Source of the DNA: Chitinophaga hostae
GTDB lineage: Bacteria > Bacteroidota > Bacteroidia > Chitinophagales > Chitinophagaceae
Assembly: GCF_018224885.1 (NCBI RefSeq)
Contig: NZ_JAGTXB010000019.1
Coordinates: forward strand, 1 to 64,000
DNA length: 64,000 bases
Direction: 5' to 3'
The position numbers and the translations under genes are program-made. This document shows positions 1-9,326 of this stretch, in pieces; position 1 is the first letter of the stretch, and every line of letters starts with the position of its first letter. The notes beneath the pieces are model-generated. The model saw nothing but the letters and a program-made list of their open reading frames with translations. It was not told where the DNA came from and did not search any database.

Positions 1-1710
1 CACAATGTATTGTTTGTAGATCTCCGTGTTGGGGAAAGGATACAGGTACATCTTATCGTTCCACACCCTTTGTTCAAACACCACCTGGTCGAAATGAAAT
101 TCGCTGCTGCCGGTTATGGGCTTCAGTCTCAGGCCATACATCTTCCCGTTCATAATCCCTTCATCGCCGGCAATTTTCCAGCGCCGTACATCCCAGTAAC
201 GATGTTCTTCGAATGCCAGTTCCACGGAACGTTCATTTCGTATAGCCGTTCTCATTTCTTCTTTTGTTTTACCGGAAATGGCAGGCATACCGGAGCGGGC
301 GCGGATGGTATTGACAGCGGCATATACTTCCGTTACAGGACCCTGTGCCTCATTCAGCGCTTCGGCGTAGTTAAGGTAAAATTCCGCGAGGCGGAATACC
401 GGCCAGTTAATGGTAGCGCCATAGGTAGACCAGGTAACGTTTCGCGGCAGGAATTTATGCAACCACTGTCCGCCGCCACGGTCGCCTCCATGCAGGGCAG
501 GTTTACCGTCGGCCTTAATATACATCTGCACAGCACCTACTTCGCTGTTCCAGTTGCTGCCGTTGTACCCGACGGATTGTGCAAACCGGGGATCCAGGGA
601 GGCATACATGGCATTGGCGTTATCGCCCGACTGGGGCCAGGTTTGCGCGCCACCGGTCTTCTTCTCGTAAAGCTTTACGAAGTTCAGCGGCACGGAAATA
701 CCATACCAGCCGCCATAAATATTTACCGGCATGGTGAAATTGAAATAGTCGCTGTAGATACCCCACCAGCCATTGGATTTATTGGCCAGGATAATTTCTG
801 CGTTGTCGGGTTGCGACCACGCATATTCATAATTCTTATCTGCCCCAAACTCCGTGATCAAACGGCAGCTGCCGGCAGGAGCCCAGTCCAGCAAAGCTTT
901 CGCGGCATCAGCCGCTTTCTGCCAGCGGGCGGCATCATAGTTATGGTAACCCACCAGCGTAGCGGTAGCATCGGTAGTAGTTACGTAGGAAGCAGCACTG
1001 TTAAACAAGGGACTTGCGGCGTATAGCAGTACCCGTGATTTCAGCGCCAGCACAGCGCCTTTGGTAATGCGCCCCCGCAGGAAACCTGTTTGTGCTGCGG
1101 GCAACGCAGCAACGGCGGCATCACAGTCGCCGATAATGAAGTTGATGCATTCTTCAAACTTGTTGCGTGGCAGTTTGAGATTATCGCTGTTCAGCAAACG
1201 CTTGTCTACAATCGGTACGCCCCCATAGCGTTTCACCAGCTCAAAGTATTGCAGTGCGCGGAGAAAACGTGCCTCTGCTTTTAACTGCGCTTTATATTCC
1301 CCGCTGGCATCCGGTACACCATCGATGCGCTCCATAAAAATATTGGCTTTGCGGATAGCTTTATAATGGGTATTAAAATCATCTTCCGGGTTATCGTTGG
1401 CATTCCATTGTCCTTCGTTAAAACGGTTGGCTCCCGGCCAGCTGTCGGCAATATCACCTTCATCGCAGGCAGCTGCCAGCACACCGGCTACGATACCGCC
1501 GCTGCTGGAATTACTCCATCCTGTAGGCAACCCGGAAGGGATACTGTTACCGTATACATCAAACAAAAATGTTTCTGCATTACGAAGCTTTGAAAAAATC
1601 GTGTCCTCCGTAATATCCACTGATGGCGGCTTCTCCAGGAAGTCCCGGGTACAGGAAAAAAAGGCGCCCAACAGCAGGCTGAGTATGATATAATATTTTA
1701 CTTGTTGCAT
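1..1710 (-). CDS. SusD/RagB-family nutrient-binding lipoprotein (3' end outside window)
   Basis: Translating the minus strand from the ATG at 1710 gives an open frame of 570 codons to the left edge. It starts with a lipoprotein signal whose lipobox ends FFSC, followed by DFLEKP as in SusD proteins. Further in come TPR-like helical stretches, the motif ARFLRALQYFELVKRYGGVP, and near the end YPFPNTEIYKQ, a typical SusD C-terminus, so only a few residues are probably missing. SusD proteins sit on the outer face of the outer membrane as the lid of a SusC transporter. The gene follows susC after an 11-nt gap, so the two are cotranscribed. The enzymes that would show the glycan are further left and unseen. 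Confidence 0.93.
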   Translation of the reverse strand, partial: MQQVKYYIILSLLLGAFFSCTRDFLEKPPSVDITEDTIFSKLRNAETFLFDVYGNSIPSGLPTGWSNSSSGGIVAGVLAAACDEGDIADSWPGANRFNEGQWNANDNPEDDFNTHYKAIRKANIFMERIDGVPDASGEYKAQLKAEARFLRALQYFELVKRYGGVPIVDKRLLNSDNLKLPRNKFEECINFIIGDCDAAVAALPAAQTGFLRGRITKGAVLALKSRVLLYAASPLFNSAASYVTTTDATATLVGYHNYDAARWQKAADAAKALLDWAPAGSCRLITEFGADKNYEYAWSQPDNAEIILANKSNGWWGIYSDYFNFTMPVNIYGGWYGISVPLNFVKLYEKKTGGAQTWPQSGDNANAMYASLDPRFAQSVGYNGSNWNSEVGAVQMYIKADGKPALHGGDRGGGQWLHKFLPRNVTWSTYGATINWPVFRLAEFYLNYAEALNEAQGPVTEVYAAVNTIRARSGMPAISGKTKEEMRTAIRNERSVELAFEEHRYWDVRRWKIAGDEGIMNGKMYGLRLKPITGSSEFHFDQVVFEQRVWNDKMYLYPFPNTEIYKQYIV

Positions 1711-1721
1711 GATTTGTTTTT

Positions 1722-4700
1722 TTAGAACTGCAGATTCAACCCTACGTTGTACACTTTTTGTTGCGGATAAAACTGTCCGCGGCCATCCGGCGCTTCCGGA
1801 TCATAGGTTTTGAGCGACGACCAGGTAACCAGGTTCATACCGTTGGCATATACCCGCACACTGCTGATCCTGGCCCGTTTCAGGATACCTTCGGTGAAGG
1901 TGTACCCGATTTCCACGTTCTTCAACCGCACATAGCCGGCATCTTTCAGCCAGTAGCTGGAACGCTGATAGTTGTTACCCGCAGGGCTTTGCGACAAACG
2001 CGGGAAACTGATCTTTTCTCCTGCCTTATACCGTTCTTCGTTCCAGCGCTCCAGGTGTACTGTCATGGCATTACGCCAGTCGGTATCAAAAGGCCATGCC
2101 GCCATTTGCTCCAGGTACACGAATGCTTTATCTGCCCCCTGGAATAACACAGAGGCATCAAATCCTTTATAGGAGCCGCCAAATGAAAAGCCGTAAATAA
2201 TCTGCGGGAACTGCGAATAGCCAATAGGCATCTGGTCGTCGTTATTAATAATGCCGTCGCCATTTACATCCTTGTAGCGGATATCGCCCGGTTGCAAAGC
2301 ATCGCGGCCATTGGCCCCCGGGGCATAGGACGACTGCGGTCTTTTGGCATCGTTGATCTCGTCCCAGCTGTTAAACAATCCTTCTGCCACCAATCCAAAA
2401 TATTGGCCTACCGGGTTGCCGGTTTCGTTCTGGTAAGGATACGAACGTGGCGCTTCATCTTTAAATTCTATTTTATTGCGGGCAAATGAATAGTTCGCTT
2501 TTACCCAATAATTCACGTTACCTGCATGATCATTATAACCGGCTTCCAGTTCAAAGCCTTTATTGCTTACCCTGCCCAGGTTGTATGCCGGCAGGTCGTT
2601 TACACCCACAATACCGGGTACTGCGCCACGCATGGCCAGGATATTATTGCGCTTTTCCTGGAAGTAATCGCCGGTGAAAGAAAACCTGCTGTCAAATAAT
2701 TTCATTTCCACACCGATGTTCGATTTCTTCGCCCGCTCCCAGGTAACATCCGGGTTGCCAAGTTTACCTTCATAAGAGCCGCCATACCATTGGTAAGTAG
2801 ACCCTACTTCCCCGAAATTATATCCACCGCCGTATGCAAAGGCAGAAGGAAGATACAGGAATCGTGATCCGCCATTGAAGATATCGGACAGCTTGTCGTT
2901 ACCTACTTCTCCATATGATCCCCTGACTTTCAGGAAGGTGAGGTACTTATTTTTTGGAAAGAAAGGCTCCTCAGAGGCGACCCAGCCAAGGGAGTAGGCC
3001 GGGAACCAGCCAAACCTGCTGCCTTCAGGAAAGTTCTCCGAACCATTATATCCCATGTTAAACTCTACGAGGTAACGGCTTTTGAAGTTATAGGTAATAC
3101 GGCCTGCCATTCCCAGGTAAGCATTGGGTACTTTATAGGTAAGACTCGGTGCATAGGCTTTGCTTTGATTATACAACAGCAAACCCGTTACCGTGTGCGC
3201 ACCGAAAGTGCGGCTGTAGTCCAGCGCCAGTTCACCGTATATTTTCCGGCGCTTATCGTATCCTTCGCTGAAGCCAAGCGTAGTTTCTTCGCCCTGCGGC
3301 ACATACAGTACATTGCCTGCATTGGCCGGATCTTTTACGGCGAGATAGGTAACGTTATTTTTGGAACGCCTTACGGAGTGGCTGTACCAGCTATCATAAG
3401 CGATAGTACCGCGGGCCGACAAACCCGCCGTGATAAAATCCAGCTTATGGTTCAGAATAACGGACGAATTCACATTGCTTTTAAACAGCTGCTGGTAGCC
3501 CGCATTGAGCATGGTCAATAAAGGGTTCCGCGCGTTTACTGCGCCGGAAATAGTTACCAGCTTACCATCCACGATACCGGGACTGCTGAAGGGATTTGCA
3601 GAAAGCACATCAAAGAAAATATCGCCGGCAGATTTGGCCGGGTAATTCTGATTCTCTACCTGTCCGCCGAGATTCACCTTTACGGTAAATAAAGGGGTTA
3701 TATCAAAATCAAAATTAGACCGGAAGTTATACCGTTTGTATTTTGGATTGGCGCTGAACCCGGGGTTATAATCCGCATAGCGGTAAGCCCCGTTCTGATC
3801 GAAGTAGCCACCGGAAATAAAGTACCGCGCCAGCTGGGTGCCTCCGCTGATATTCAGGTTATGCTGCGACTGCAGGGAATAAGGTTTCAGCATCATATCA
3901 AACCAGTCAATGCTGGGATGAAACACCGGGTCCTTACCGGATTTAAACAGCTCCAGGTCTTCGTTGGTGAAATAAGGCTCCTTGCCATCATTTTTCAGCG
4001 CCTCATTTTTCAGCAGGGCATAGTCATAGCTGCTCACCATTTTAGGCAGCTGTGTAGGACTTTGCCGGCCCAGGTTGGAAGTTAAACTCAGTTTTGGCGG
4101 CCCCATTTTACCACGGCGGGTAGTGATCAGGATAACGCCGTTGGCGCCCCTTACCCCGTATACTGCCGTGGAAGACGCGTCCTTCAGTATGTTGATGGTT
4201 TCTATTTCGTTGGGATCTATCTGGTTGATGTTGGAACGTTCAATACCATCTACCATGATCAGCGGGTCGGAGCCCGAGCCGGCATCGAGAGTACCAATAC
4301 CGCGGATTTTGAGACTGGAACCATCCTGCCCCGGCTCACCGCTGCGTTGTACGGCAATAAGGCCTGGCAGGCGCCCTACCAGCATATTGGATACGTTAGC
4401 CACCGGCGATTGCAGCAATTCTTTTGTACCAATGGAGGCCACCGCGCCGGTTACCGTCACTTTTTTCTGTACACCGTACCCCACCACGATCACCTCTCCG
4501 AGGTTCTTTTCATCGGGCTGCATTTTCACATTCAAAACAGCACCACTGCCCAATGATAGCTTACGGGTAATATATCCTATACAGGAAAATACCAGCACCC
4601 GGTGCCCGTCGGGCACATCTATACGGTAGTTACCATCGCCATCGGCTGAAGTAGATTTTTGGGTGCCCTCCACCACGATGGTGGTACCTATGAGGGGGCC

Positions 4701-4847
4701 GCCCTTTTCATCAGTTACCTTACCGGTAATGATAACGCCGGCCGGTTTTGCGGCGGCAAAAGTGGAAAAAGGTAATGAGGTCAGGGATAAGAGGACAACA
4801 TAGGTTATCCGCAAAAAAGACCGTACACAACAGTAGCTTTTTTTCAT
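1722..4847 (-). CDS. SusC/RagA-family TonB-linked outer membrane transporter
   Basis: A 1041-residue TonB-dependent SusC. After the signal peptide comes a carboxypeptidase-regulatory-like beta-sandwich (GKVTDEKGGPLIGTTIVVEG), then the TonB-box-like stretch VIVVGYGVQKK, a plug domain (IRGIGTLDAGSGSDPLIMVDG, VYGVRGANGVILITTRRGK), and a beta-barrel ending in an aromatic residue (VGLNLQF). The frame is open 28 codons further upstream. I chose the ATG at 4847 because it begins MKKSYCCVRSF, a normal signal peptide. No STN domain is seen, as expected for an HTCS-controlled rather than sigma/FecR-controlled SusC. Its partner SusD follows and the HTCS gene lies upstream in the same orientation. Confidence 0.95.
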   Translation of the reverse strand: MKKSYCCVRSFLRITYVVLLSLTSLPFSTFAAAKPAGVIITGKVTDEKGGPLIGTTIVVEGTQKSTSADGDGNYRIDVPDGHRVLVFSCIGYITRKLSLGSGAVLNVKMQPDEKNLGEVIVVGYGVQKKVTVTGAVASIGTKELLQSPVANVSNMLVGRLPGLIAVQRSGEPGQDGSSLKIRGIGTLDAGSGSDPLIMVDGIERSNINQIDPNEIETINILKDASSTAVYGVRGANGVILITTRRGKMGPPKLSLTSNLGRQSPTQLPKMVSSYDYALLKNEALKNDGKEPYFTNEDLELFKSGKDPVFHPSIDWFDMMLKPYSLQSQHNLNISGGTQLARYFISGGYFDQNGAYRYADYNPGFSANPKYKRYNFRSNFDFDITPLFTVKVNLGGQVENQNYPAKSAGDIFFDVLSANPFSSPGIVDGKLVTISGAVNARNPLLTMLNAGYQQLFKSNVNSSVILNHKLDFITAGLSARGTIAYDSWYSHSVRRSKNNVTYLAVKDPANAGNVLYVPQGEETTLGFSEGYDKRRKIYGELALDYSRTFGAHTVTGLLLYNQSKAYAPSLTYKVPNAYLGMAGRITYNFKSRYLVEFNMGYNGSENFPEGSRFGWFPAYSLGWVASEEPFFPKNKYLTFLKVRGSYGEVGNDKLSDIFNGGSRFLYLPSAFAYGGGYNFGEVGSTYQWYGGSYEGKLGNPDVTWERAKKSNIGVEMKLFDSRFSFTGDYFQEKRNNILAMRGAVPGIVGVNDLPAYNLGRVSNKGFELEAGYNDHAGNVNYWVKANYSFARNKIEFKDEAPRSYPYQNETGNPVGQYFGLVAEGLFNSWDEINDAKRPQSSYAPGANGRDALQPGDIRYKDVNGDGIINNDDQMPIGYSQFPQIIYGFSFGGSYKGFDASVLFQGADKAFVYLEQMAAWPFDTDWRNAMTVHLERWNEERYKAGEKISFPRLSQSPAGNNYQRSSYWLKDAGYVRLKNVEIGYTFTEGILKRARISSVRVYANGMNLVTWSSLKTYDPEAPDGRGQFYPQQKVYNVGLNLQF

Positions 4848-4941
4848 AACGTCGGTATTGCTGTTTAGAATGACGGTGGCGATATGCCCCGTATTACGCT
4901 GGTTGACAGGGGTAAAATTCGGATGAATCATCCTGAAACAA

Positions 4942-4975
4942 GGGGGAGAGATTCGCCTATTTTGGGGGAGAAATT
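4942..4975. promoter_or_regulatory. 12-bp direct repeat, candidate HTCS operator
   Basis: GGGGGAGAGATT (4942-4953) and GGGGGAGAAATT (4964-4975) match at 11 of 12 positions and are offset by exactly 22 bp, two helical turns. They lie about 95-130 bp upstream of the susC start codon, on the side from which it is transcribed. AraC-type regulators commonly bind tandem half-sites in this arrangement, and the neighbouring HTCS protein carries a C-terminal AraC domain. The repeat is seen; binding is inferred. Confidence 0.5.
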
Positions 4976-5015
4976 GGGAATAAGGCGCTGATTTTCAGGG
5001 AGCGGAAGGCAGAAA

Positions 5016-5102
5016 GCCTAAAGCTAAAAGCTATTGATGCGAATAATCTTAACGGATATTTCCCGCATTCATCATTCGCTTCAATAGCTTTTAGCTTTAG
5101 GC
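5016..5102. repeat. 29-bp inverted repeat with AGCTAAA heptads
   Basis: The arms 5016-5044 and 5074-5102 are reverse complements with one mismatch, separated by 29 nt. They contain CTAAAGCTAAAAGCT, the same heptad-like motif found in the larger palindrome at 22805-23019. The element lies just past the HTCS stop codon (minus strand), so it could end that transcript. It has no proper T-tract, and its likeness to the other palindrome suggests a dispersed repeat family. Confidence 0.75.
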
Positions 5103-5118
5103 CTTCCGCTTTCTAAAC

Positions 5119-8100
5119 TTAACTTTTCTGACTATCAAATTTCCGACGGTATTTCCGGATATAGGCCGATGGATTCATCTCAAAGACCTTACAAAATTGC
5201 TCACGGAAATACTTCACATCGTTAAATCCTACCTGGAAAGCTGCTTCATTAACATTGCAGCCGGTATTGATGAGCAGTTCGGCTGCCTTCCTTAACCGGA
5301 TGAAACGGATAAACTCACTGACCGAGTGACCGGAAATGGATTTCACTTTTTTATACAGCGTAGAGTGACTGATCCCTATTTCGAGAGCAAACACTTTAAT
5401 ATTGAAGTTCGGGTTATCAAGATGCTTTTCGGTCACGGCAATACAACGGTGCAGGAACTCCTTGTACTCAGCCGATATTTTCTGGGTACCGGCATTCAGC
5501 GTTATCTCTTTATAAAAATACTGCTGCAGGATGTTACGGCTCCGGATAATATTAGTGATGCGGGCTACGAAAAGGTCCTTATCAAATGGTTTGCTCAGGT
5601 AATCATCGGCCCCGCCTTCAATACCCTTTAATTTTATTTCGGGAGAAGAGCTGGCGGTCAGCAATACCACCGGGATATGCCCCAGCGCCGGGTCGGACTT
5701 TATTTGCCGGCACAATTCTATCCCGCTCTGCCCTTCCATTAATACGTCGCTGATAATGATATCCGGCAGGTGCCTGCTGGCCAGTTCATAGCCTTCCCCT
5801 CCCTCCGATGCTTCATATATATTAAAAGTGTTCCTGAATATGCTTTTAATATAATCCCGTATCTGGCCGTTGTCGTCTACAATCAGCATACTTGGCCTGG
5901 GCGACAATAACACATCGAGTGTATCTTCGGCGGCAGCTTCCTCCGCTTCCATCTGCGCCAGGTCATCTTCCTCCACCAGTTCTTCCAGCAGGGACTCCAT
6001 TCCGGCAGCTTCTTCAAAAATAGGATAGCCGTGCAGGTGATCTTTCCCTTTTTGCAGGGTGATGATAAAAGCAGTACCCATTCCCGGCTCACTTTCATAG
6101 GCCACCCTGCCTTTATGCGCCCCGATAAACTGCTTTACCAGGTACAACCCGATACCAAAGCCATTTTTCAGGGTAGTATCTTTCCCGGTTACCTGGTAAA
6201 AACGTTCAAACAACCGGTTGCCAACATCACGGGGGATACCGCAGCCGCTGTCGGTAACACGGATAACAATGCCTTCTGGTGTGTCTGACAGGGAAAAGCC
6301 AATGCTTCCGCCGTCAGGCGTATACTTAAAGGCATTCGACAACAGGTTAAATAATACTACTTCTATTTTCTCCCTGTCGGCATAGGCCATTACCTGCTCA
6401 TTATTACAATTAAAATCAAACTGCAGCTTTTTCATGCCGGCCTGGTGGGTGAAGCAGAGATATACTTCCCGGCAGATAGCCGCCAGATCCAGGGGTACAA
6501 TTTTTAACTGCTCCTCTTCCTGGTCGGCTTTCCTGAACAACAGCAGCTGGTCTACCAGGCTGAGTAAGCGGCGGGCATTGCGGTATACGATCGTCAGGTC
6601 CTTGCTTTCAATCTGACGGCCGTCGCTATACAACAGTTCTTTTACGGGGTTGATAATCAGCGTAAGCGGTGTACGGAATTCGTGCGATACATTGGTAAAA
6701 AATGACAGTCTCTTTTCATGTACTTCCTTTTCCTTCTCCGACTGCAAACGCGATAGTTCTATTTCATAACGTAAACGTGCCTGTCGTTGCTGGTAAAAAC
6801 GATAGGCGTACAAAAGCCCGCCGGTAAGCAATCCGTATATCATATATGCCAGCCAGGTACGATACCAGGGCGGTAACACCGTAATTTTTATGATCCGTTC
6901 CTGCGGATTCCATACACCATCCGCATTGGTACTCTTTATCCGGAAGCGGTAACTGCCTTCATGCAAACGGGTATAGTTAGCGGTTCGTTGAGTGTTTACA
7001 TAATTCCAGTCGTTGTCCCAGCCCTCCATATAATAAGCATAACTGATCTTATCGGGGGAAGAATATTCCAGCGCTACATAATCGAGGGAGAACACCGCCT
7101 TATCATAAGGCAATACCAGCTTATTGAGATAACTGAGCGGCTGGGCGTGGCTTCCGGCCGCTCCTTCTTCATAGGGCGTATTGGAGATCCTCAAACCCGC
7201 AATAAGCAGGGCCGGAAAATCGGTATGGTCCGCGATAGCAGCGGGGTCAAAAATATTAAACCCTTTGATGCCGCCGAATAGCAGTTCGCCGGTCGACAGC
7301 CGCAGGGCCGCATTGTAGTTAAACTGGTTGCTTTGCAAACCATCCGATTCATAAAAATTCTTACACTGTTTGCTGTCGGGATTGTAACGGACAATACCAT
7401 TATAGGTGCTCATCCACAGGTTGCCCTTATTATCTTCCTCAATATTTAATATAGCGTTATTGGGTAATCCTTGCTGCTCTGCGATGGTTTTGGCTTTACC
7501 GGTACTGCGGTCAAACTCGAGTAAACCGCCCCCTTCGGTGCCCACCCAGAAATGATGGGCTTTGTCTTCATAAAGCGCACGGACGTTGAAATCCATATCA
7601 TAATACCGGTGCTGCCGGTTTTTCCTATCTGCTTTGATCAGTTTAGTATAAGTACCGAACCAAAGATCACCGGCCCTGTCTTCCCCAATGGTAATTATAT
7701 CGCGCAAGCCGGGATCAAAGCACTCGAACCGGTTGGCGGTTTTATTAAAGCGGTAAATGGTGCCGCCCATACAAGTGCCGGCCCACAGCGTGTTCTGGCT
7801 ATCGATGTATAGTTTCCATACAAACTTATCTTCATAACCATTCAGACTGCACGAATATTTCTCAAAAGTGTGCTTTGCCCGGTTGTACCGGTTGATACCA
7901 CCTCCAAAGGTGGCTACCCAAATATTGTTATCCTGATCCTTCACAATGCTGGTTACATTATCGTTGCTGAGGGACCCGGGATTGTTTTCTTTATGGGCAA
8001 AAGCAGTATAACAATTCTGCTGGCGGTTCCAGATAGAAATGCCGCCGCCATCGGTACCTATCCAGATGTCTTTATGTTCATCTTCACAAAATGAAAAAGC

Positions 8101-9225
8101 AAAATTGGCGGCCGGGCTCCCATCTGCCAAAGGATTTGTTGCGATGGTAGTAAAGCGGGACTTTTGTTTATCCAGGATATTAATACCGCCGCGGAGTGTG
8201 GCAATCCACTTACGTTGGTCCTGATCCTCATACACGGCATACACGGCGTTACTGGTAAGGGATGATTTATCTTTCCCGGTTTGGAGCTGCCGCGCGGCGC
8301 CACCTGCTGCTGGCATTACAAAAATACCGTCGCCATCAGTAGATACCCACAGTTGGTGGCCCGCATCGATCATCAAACCGAACACCTTAGTATCCTGCTG
8401 CCGTGTTGCTTGCAGCGAGCGGGAAAGTTGGTTAGTGGCGGGATCATACCGGTATACGCCATCATCGGTGCCCATCCACAACAATCCTGCATTATCAGCC
8501 AACAGGCAGTTCCCTCTTTTTTGCTGTTGATTTACCACCGTGATACGTTGCTTGTCTTCCTCGTAGCGGCAAAGCCCCACATTCTGCACAATGAGCCAGC
8601 AACGGCCCTGCACGTCGTTCACGATACCGGGAATATTACCGGTAAAAACAGTATCGCCATTTACCAGCGGCACCTGCCTGGCCAGGCCACTATTGGGCGG
8701 ATACACCAATAGTCCGTGGTTGGAAGTGCCCATCAACACCTCTCCCCTGCGATTTGTAACAATCGAATACACTTCTGACAATACCGGTAACGTATCTTTT
8801 TTTCCCCATGAAGAATAATATACGGGCTGAAATAATCCAGTTGGTCCTTTTACCCGGTTGGCGCCATGCTTGGTGCCTACCCACATATAGCCGGTAGAAT
8901 CTTCCGCAATGGTAACAATGCGGTTATTGGCCAGGGAGTTAGGTACTTTAAGCTGTTGCCGGGAAACTTTGAAACCGTACCCGTCAAAACGGTTTAGCCC
9001 ATCGTAGGTTCCAAACCACATAAACCCGTAACGGTCTTTATGGATGCAGGTAACGGAGTTATTCGACAGCCCCCGCTCAATGCCGAGATGACTAATAGGT
9101 TGTTGTGCCTGTAGAATACTACAGGCAAACAGCGCTGCTAAAAACAGGTATATAATACTGGTACGTGGGTAAGGAATATAGATCACTGTATCTTGCTTTG
9201 AAGATCCTTTATAAGATGCCTTCAA
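5119..9225 (-). CDS. Hybrid two-component system (HTCS) regulator of a polysaccharide locus
   Basis: A 1368-residue one-protein phosphorelay. An N-terminal signal/membrane segment (about 24-41) precedes repeated two-component propeller motifs of the type FMWFGTYDGLNRFDG and LWVGTKHG (about 45-690), forming the periplasmic glycan sensor. A YYY-type domain follows, then a membrane segment near 795-815. Next come a HisKA box NVSHEFRTPL with H848, an HATPase (N-box near 965, GFGIGLYLVKQ near 1022), a receiver domain with phospho-acceptor D1160 in DIIISDVLM, and a C-terminal AraC DNA-binding domain (about 1255-1365). HTCS proteins bind an oligosaccharide and switch on the adjacent susCD genes, here 1-4847. 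All expected catalytic residues are present. Confidence 0.96.
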   Translation of the reverse strand: MKASYKGSSKQDTVIYIPYPRTSIIYLFLAALFACSILQAQQPISHLGIERGLSNNSVTCIHKDRYGFMWFGTYDGLNRFDGYGFKVSRQQLKVPNSLANNRIVTIAEDSTGYMWVGTKHGANRVKGPTGLFQPVYYSSWGKKDTLPVLSEVYSIVTNRRGEVLMGTSNHGLLVYPPNSGLARQVPLVNGDTVFTGNIPGIVNDVQGRCWLIVQNVGLCRYEEDKQRITVVNQQQKRGNCLLADNAGLLWMGTDDGVYRYDPATNQLSRSLQATRQQDTKVFGLMIDAGHQLWVSTDGDGIFVMPAAGGAARQLQTGKDKSSLTSNAVYAVYEDQDQRKWIATLRGGINILDKQKSRFTTIATNPLADGSPAANFAFSFCEDEHKDIWIGTDGGGISIWNRQQNCYTAFAHKENNPGSLSNDNVTSIVKDQDNNIWVATFGGGINRYNRAKHTFEKYSCSLNGYEDKFVWKLYIDSQNTLWAGTCMGGTIYRFNKTANRFECFDPGLRDIITIGEDRAGDLWFGTYTKLIKADRKNRQHRYYDMDFNVRALYEDKAHHFWVGTEGGGLLEFDRSTGKAKTIAEQQGLPNNAILNIEEDNKGNLWMSTYNGIVRYNPDSKQCKNFYESDGLQSNQFNYNAALRLSTGELLFGGIKGFNIFDPAAIADHTDFPALLIAGLRISNTPYEEGAAGSHAQPLSYLNKLVLPYDKAVFSLDYVALEYSSPDKISYAYYMEGWDNDWNYVNTQRTANYTRLHEGSYRFRIKSTNADGVWNPQERIIKITVLPPWYRTWLAYMIYGLLTGGLLYAYRFYQQRQARLRYEIELSRLQSEKEKEVHEKRLSFFTNVSHEFRTPLTLIINPVKELLYSDGRQIESKDLTIVYRNARRLLSLVDQLLLFRKADQEEEQLKIVPLDLAAICREVYLCFTHQAGMKKLQFDFNCNNEQVMAYADREKIEVVLFNLLSNAFKYTPDGGSIGFSLSDTPEGIVIRVTDSGCGIPRDVGNRLFERFYQVTGKDTTLKNGFGIGLYLVKQFIGAHKGRVAYESEPGMGTAFIITLQKGKDHLHGYPIFEEAAGMESLLEELVEEDDLAQMEAEEAAAEDTLDVLLSPRPSMLIVDDNGQIRDYIKSIFRNTFNIYEASEGGEGYELASRHLPDIIISDVLMEGQSGIELCRQIKSDPALGHIPVVLLTASSSPEIKLKGIEGGADDYLSKPFDKDLFVARITNIIRSRNILQQYFYKEITLNAGTQKISAEYKEFLHRCIAVTEKHLDNPNFNIKVFALEIGISHSTLYKKVKSISGHSVSEFIRFIRLRKAAELLINTGCNVNEAAFQVGFNDVKYFREQFCKVFEMNPSAYIRKYRRKFDSQKS

Positions 9226-9287
9226 CCAAGATAATGATTAAATACTAATGGGGCAAAAAACGTCGGTTGGTCATAGCAGGTAAAAAA

Positions 9288-9316
9288 GGCAGCTGTTCTT
9301 TGAAAGAACAGCTGCC
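9288..9316 (-). terminator. Rho-independent terminator of the susD at 9327
   Basis: Perfect 13-bp arms (9288-9300 and 9304-9316) with a 3-nt loop. Read on the minus strand, the hairpin lies 10 nt after the susD stop and is followed by TTTTTT (9282-9287). It cleanly separates this operon from the HTCS gene. Confidence 0.9.
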
Positions 9317-9326
9317 GGTTCATCAC

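Noticed and set aside
10..1026. A 338-codon plus-strand open frame.
   Set aside because: It is antisense to the clear SusD frame that runs from 1710 to the left edge; its translation has no family character.
4075..4629. A 184-codon plus-strand open frame inside susC.
   Set aside because: Opposite-strand shadow of the plug-domain region of the SusC at 1722-4847.
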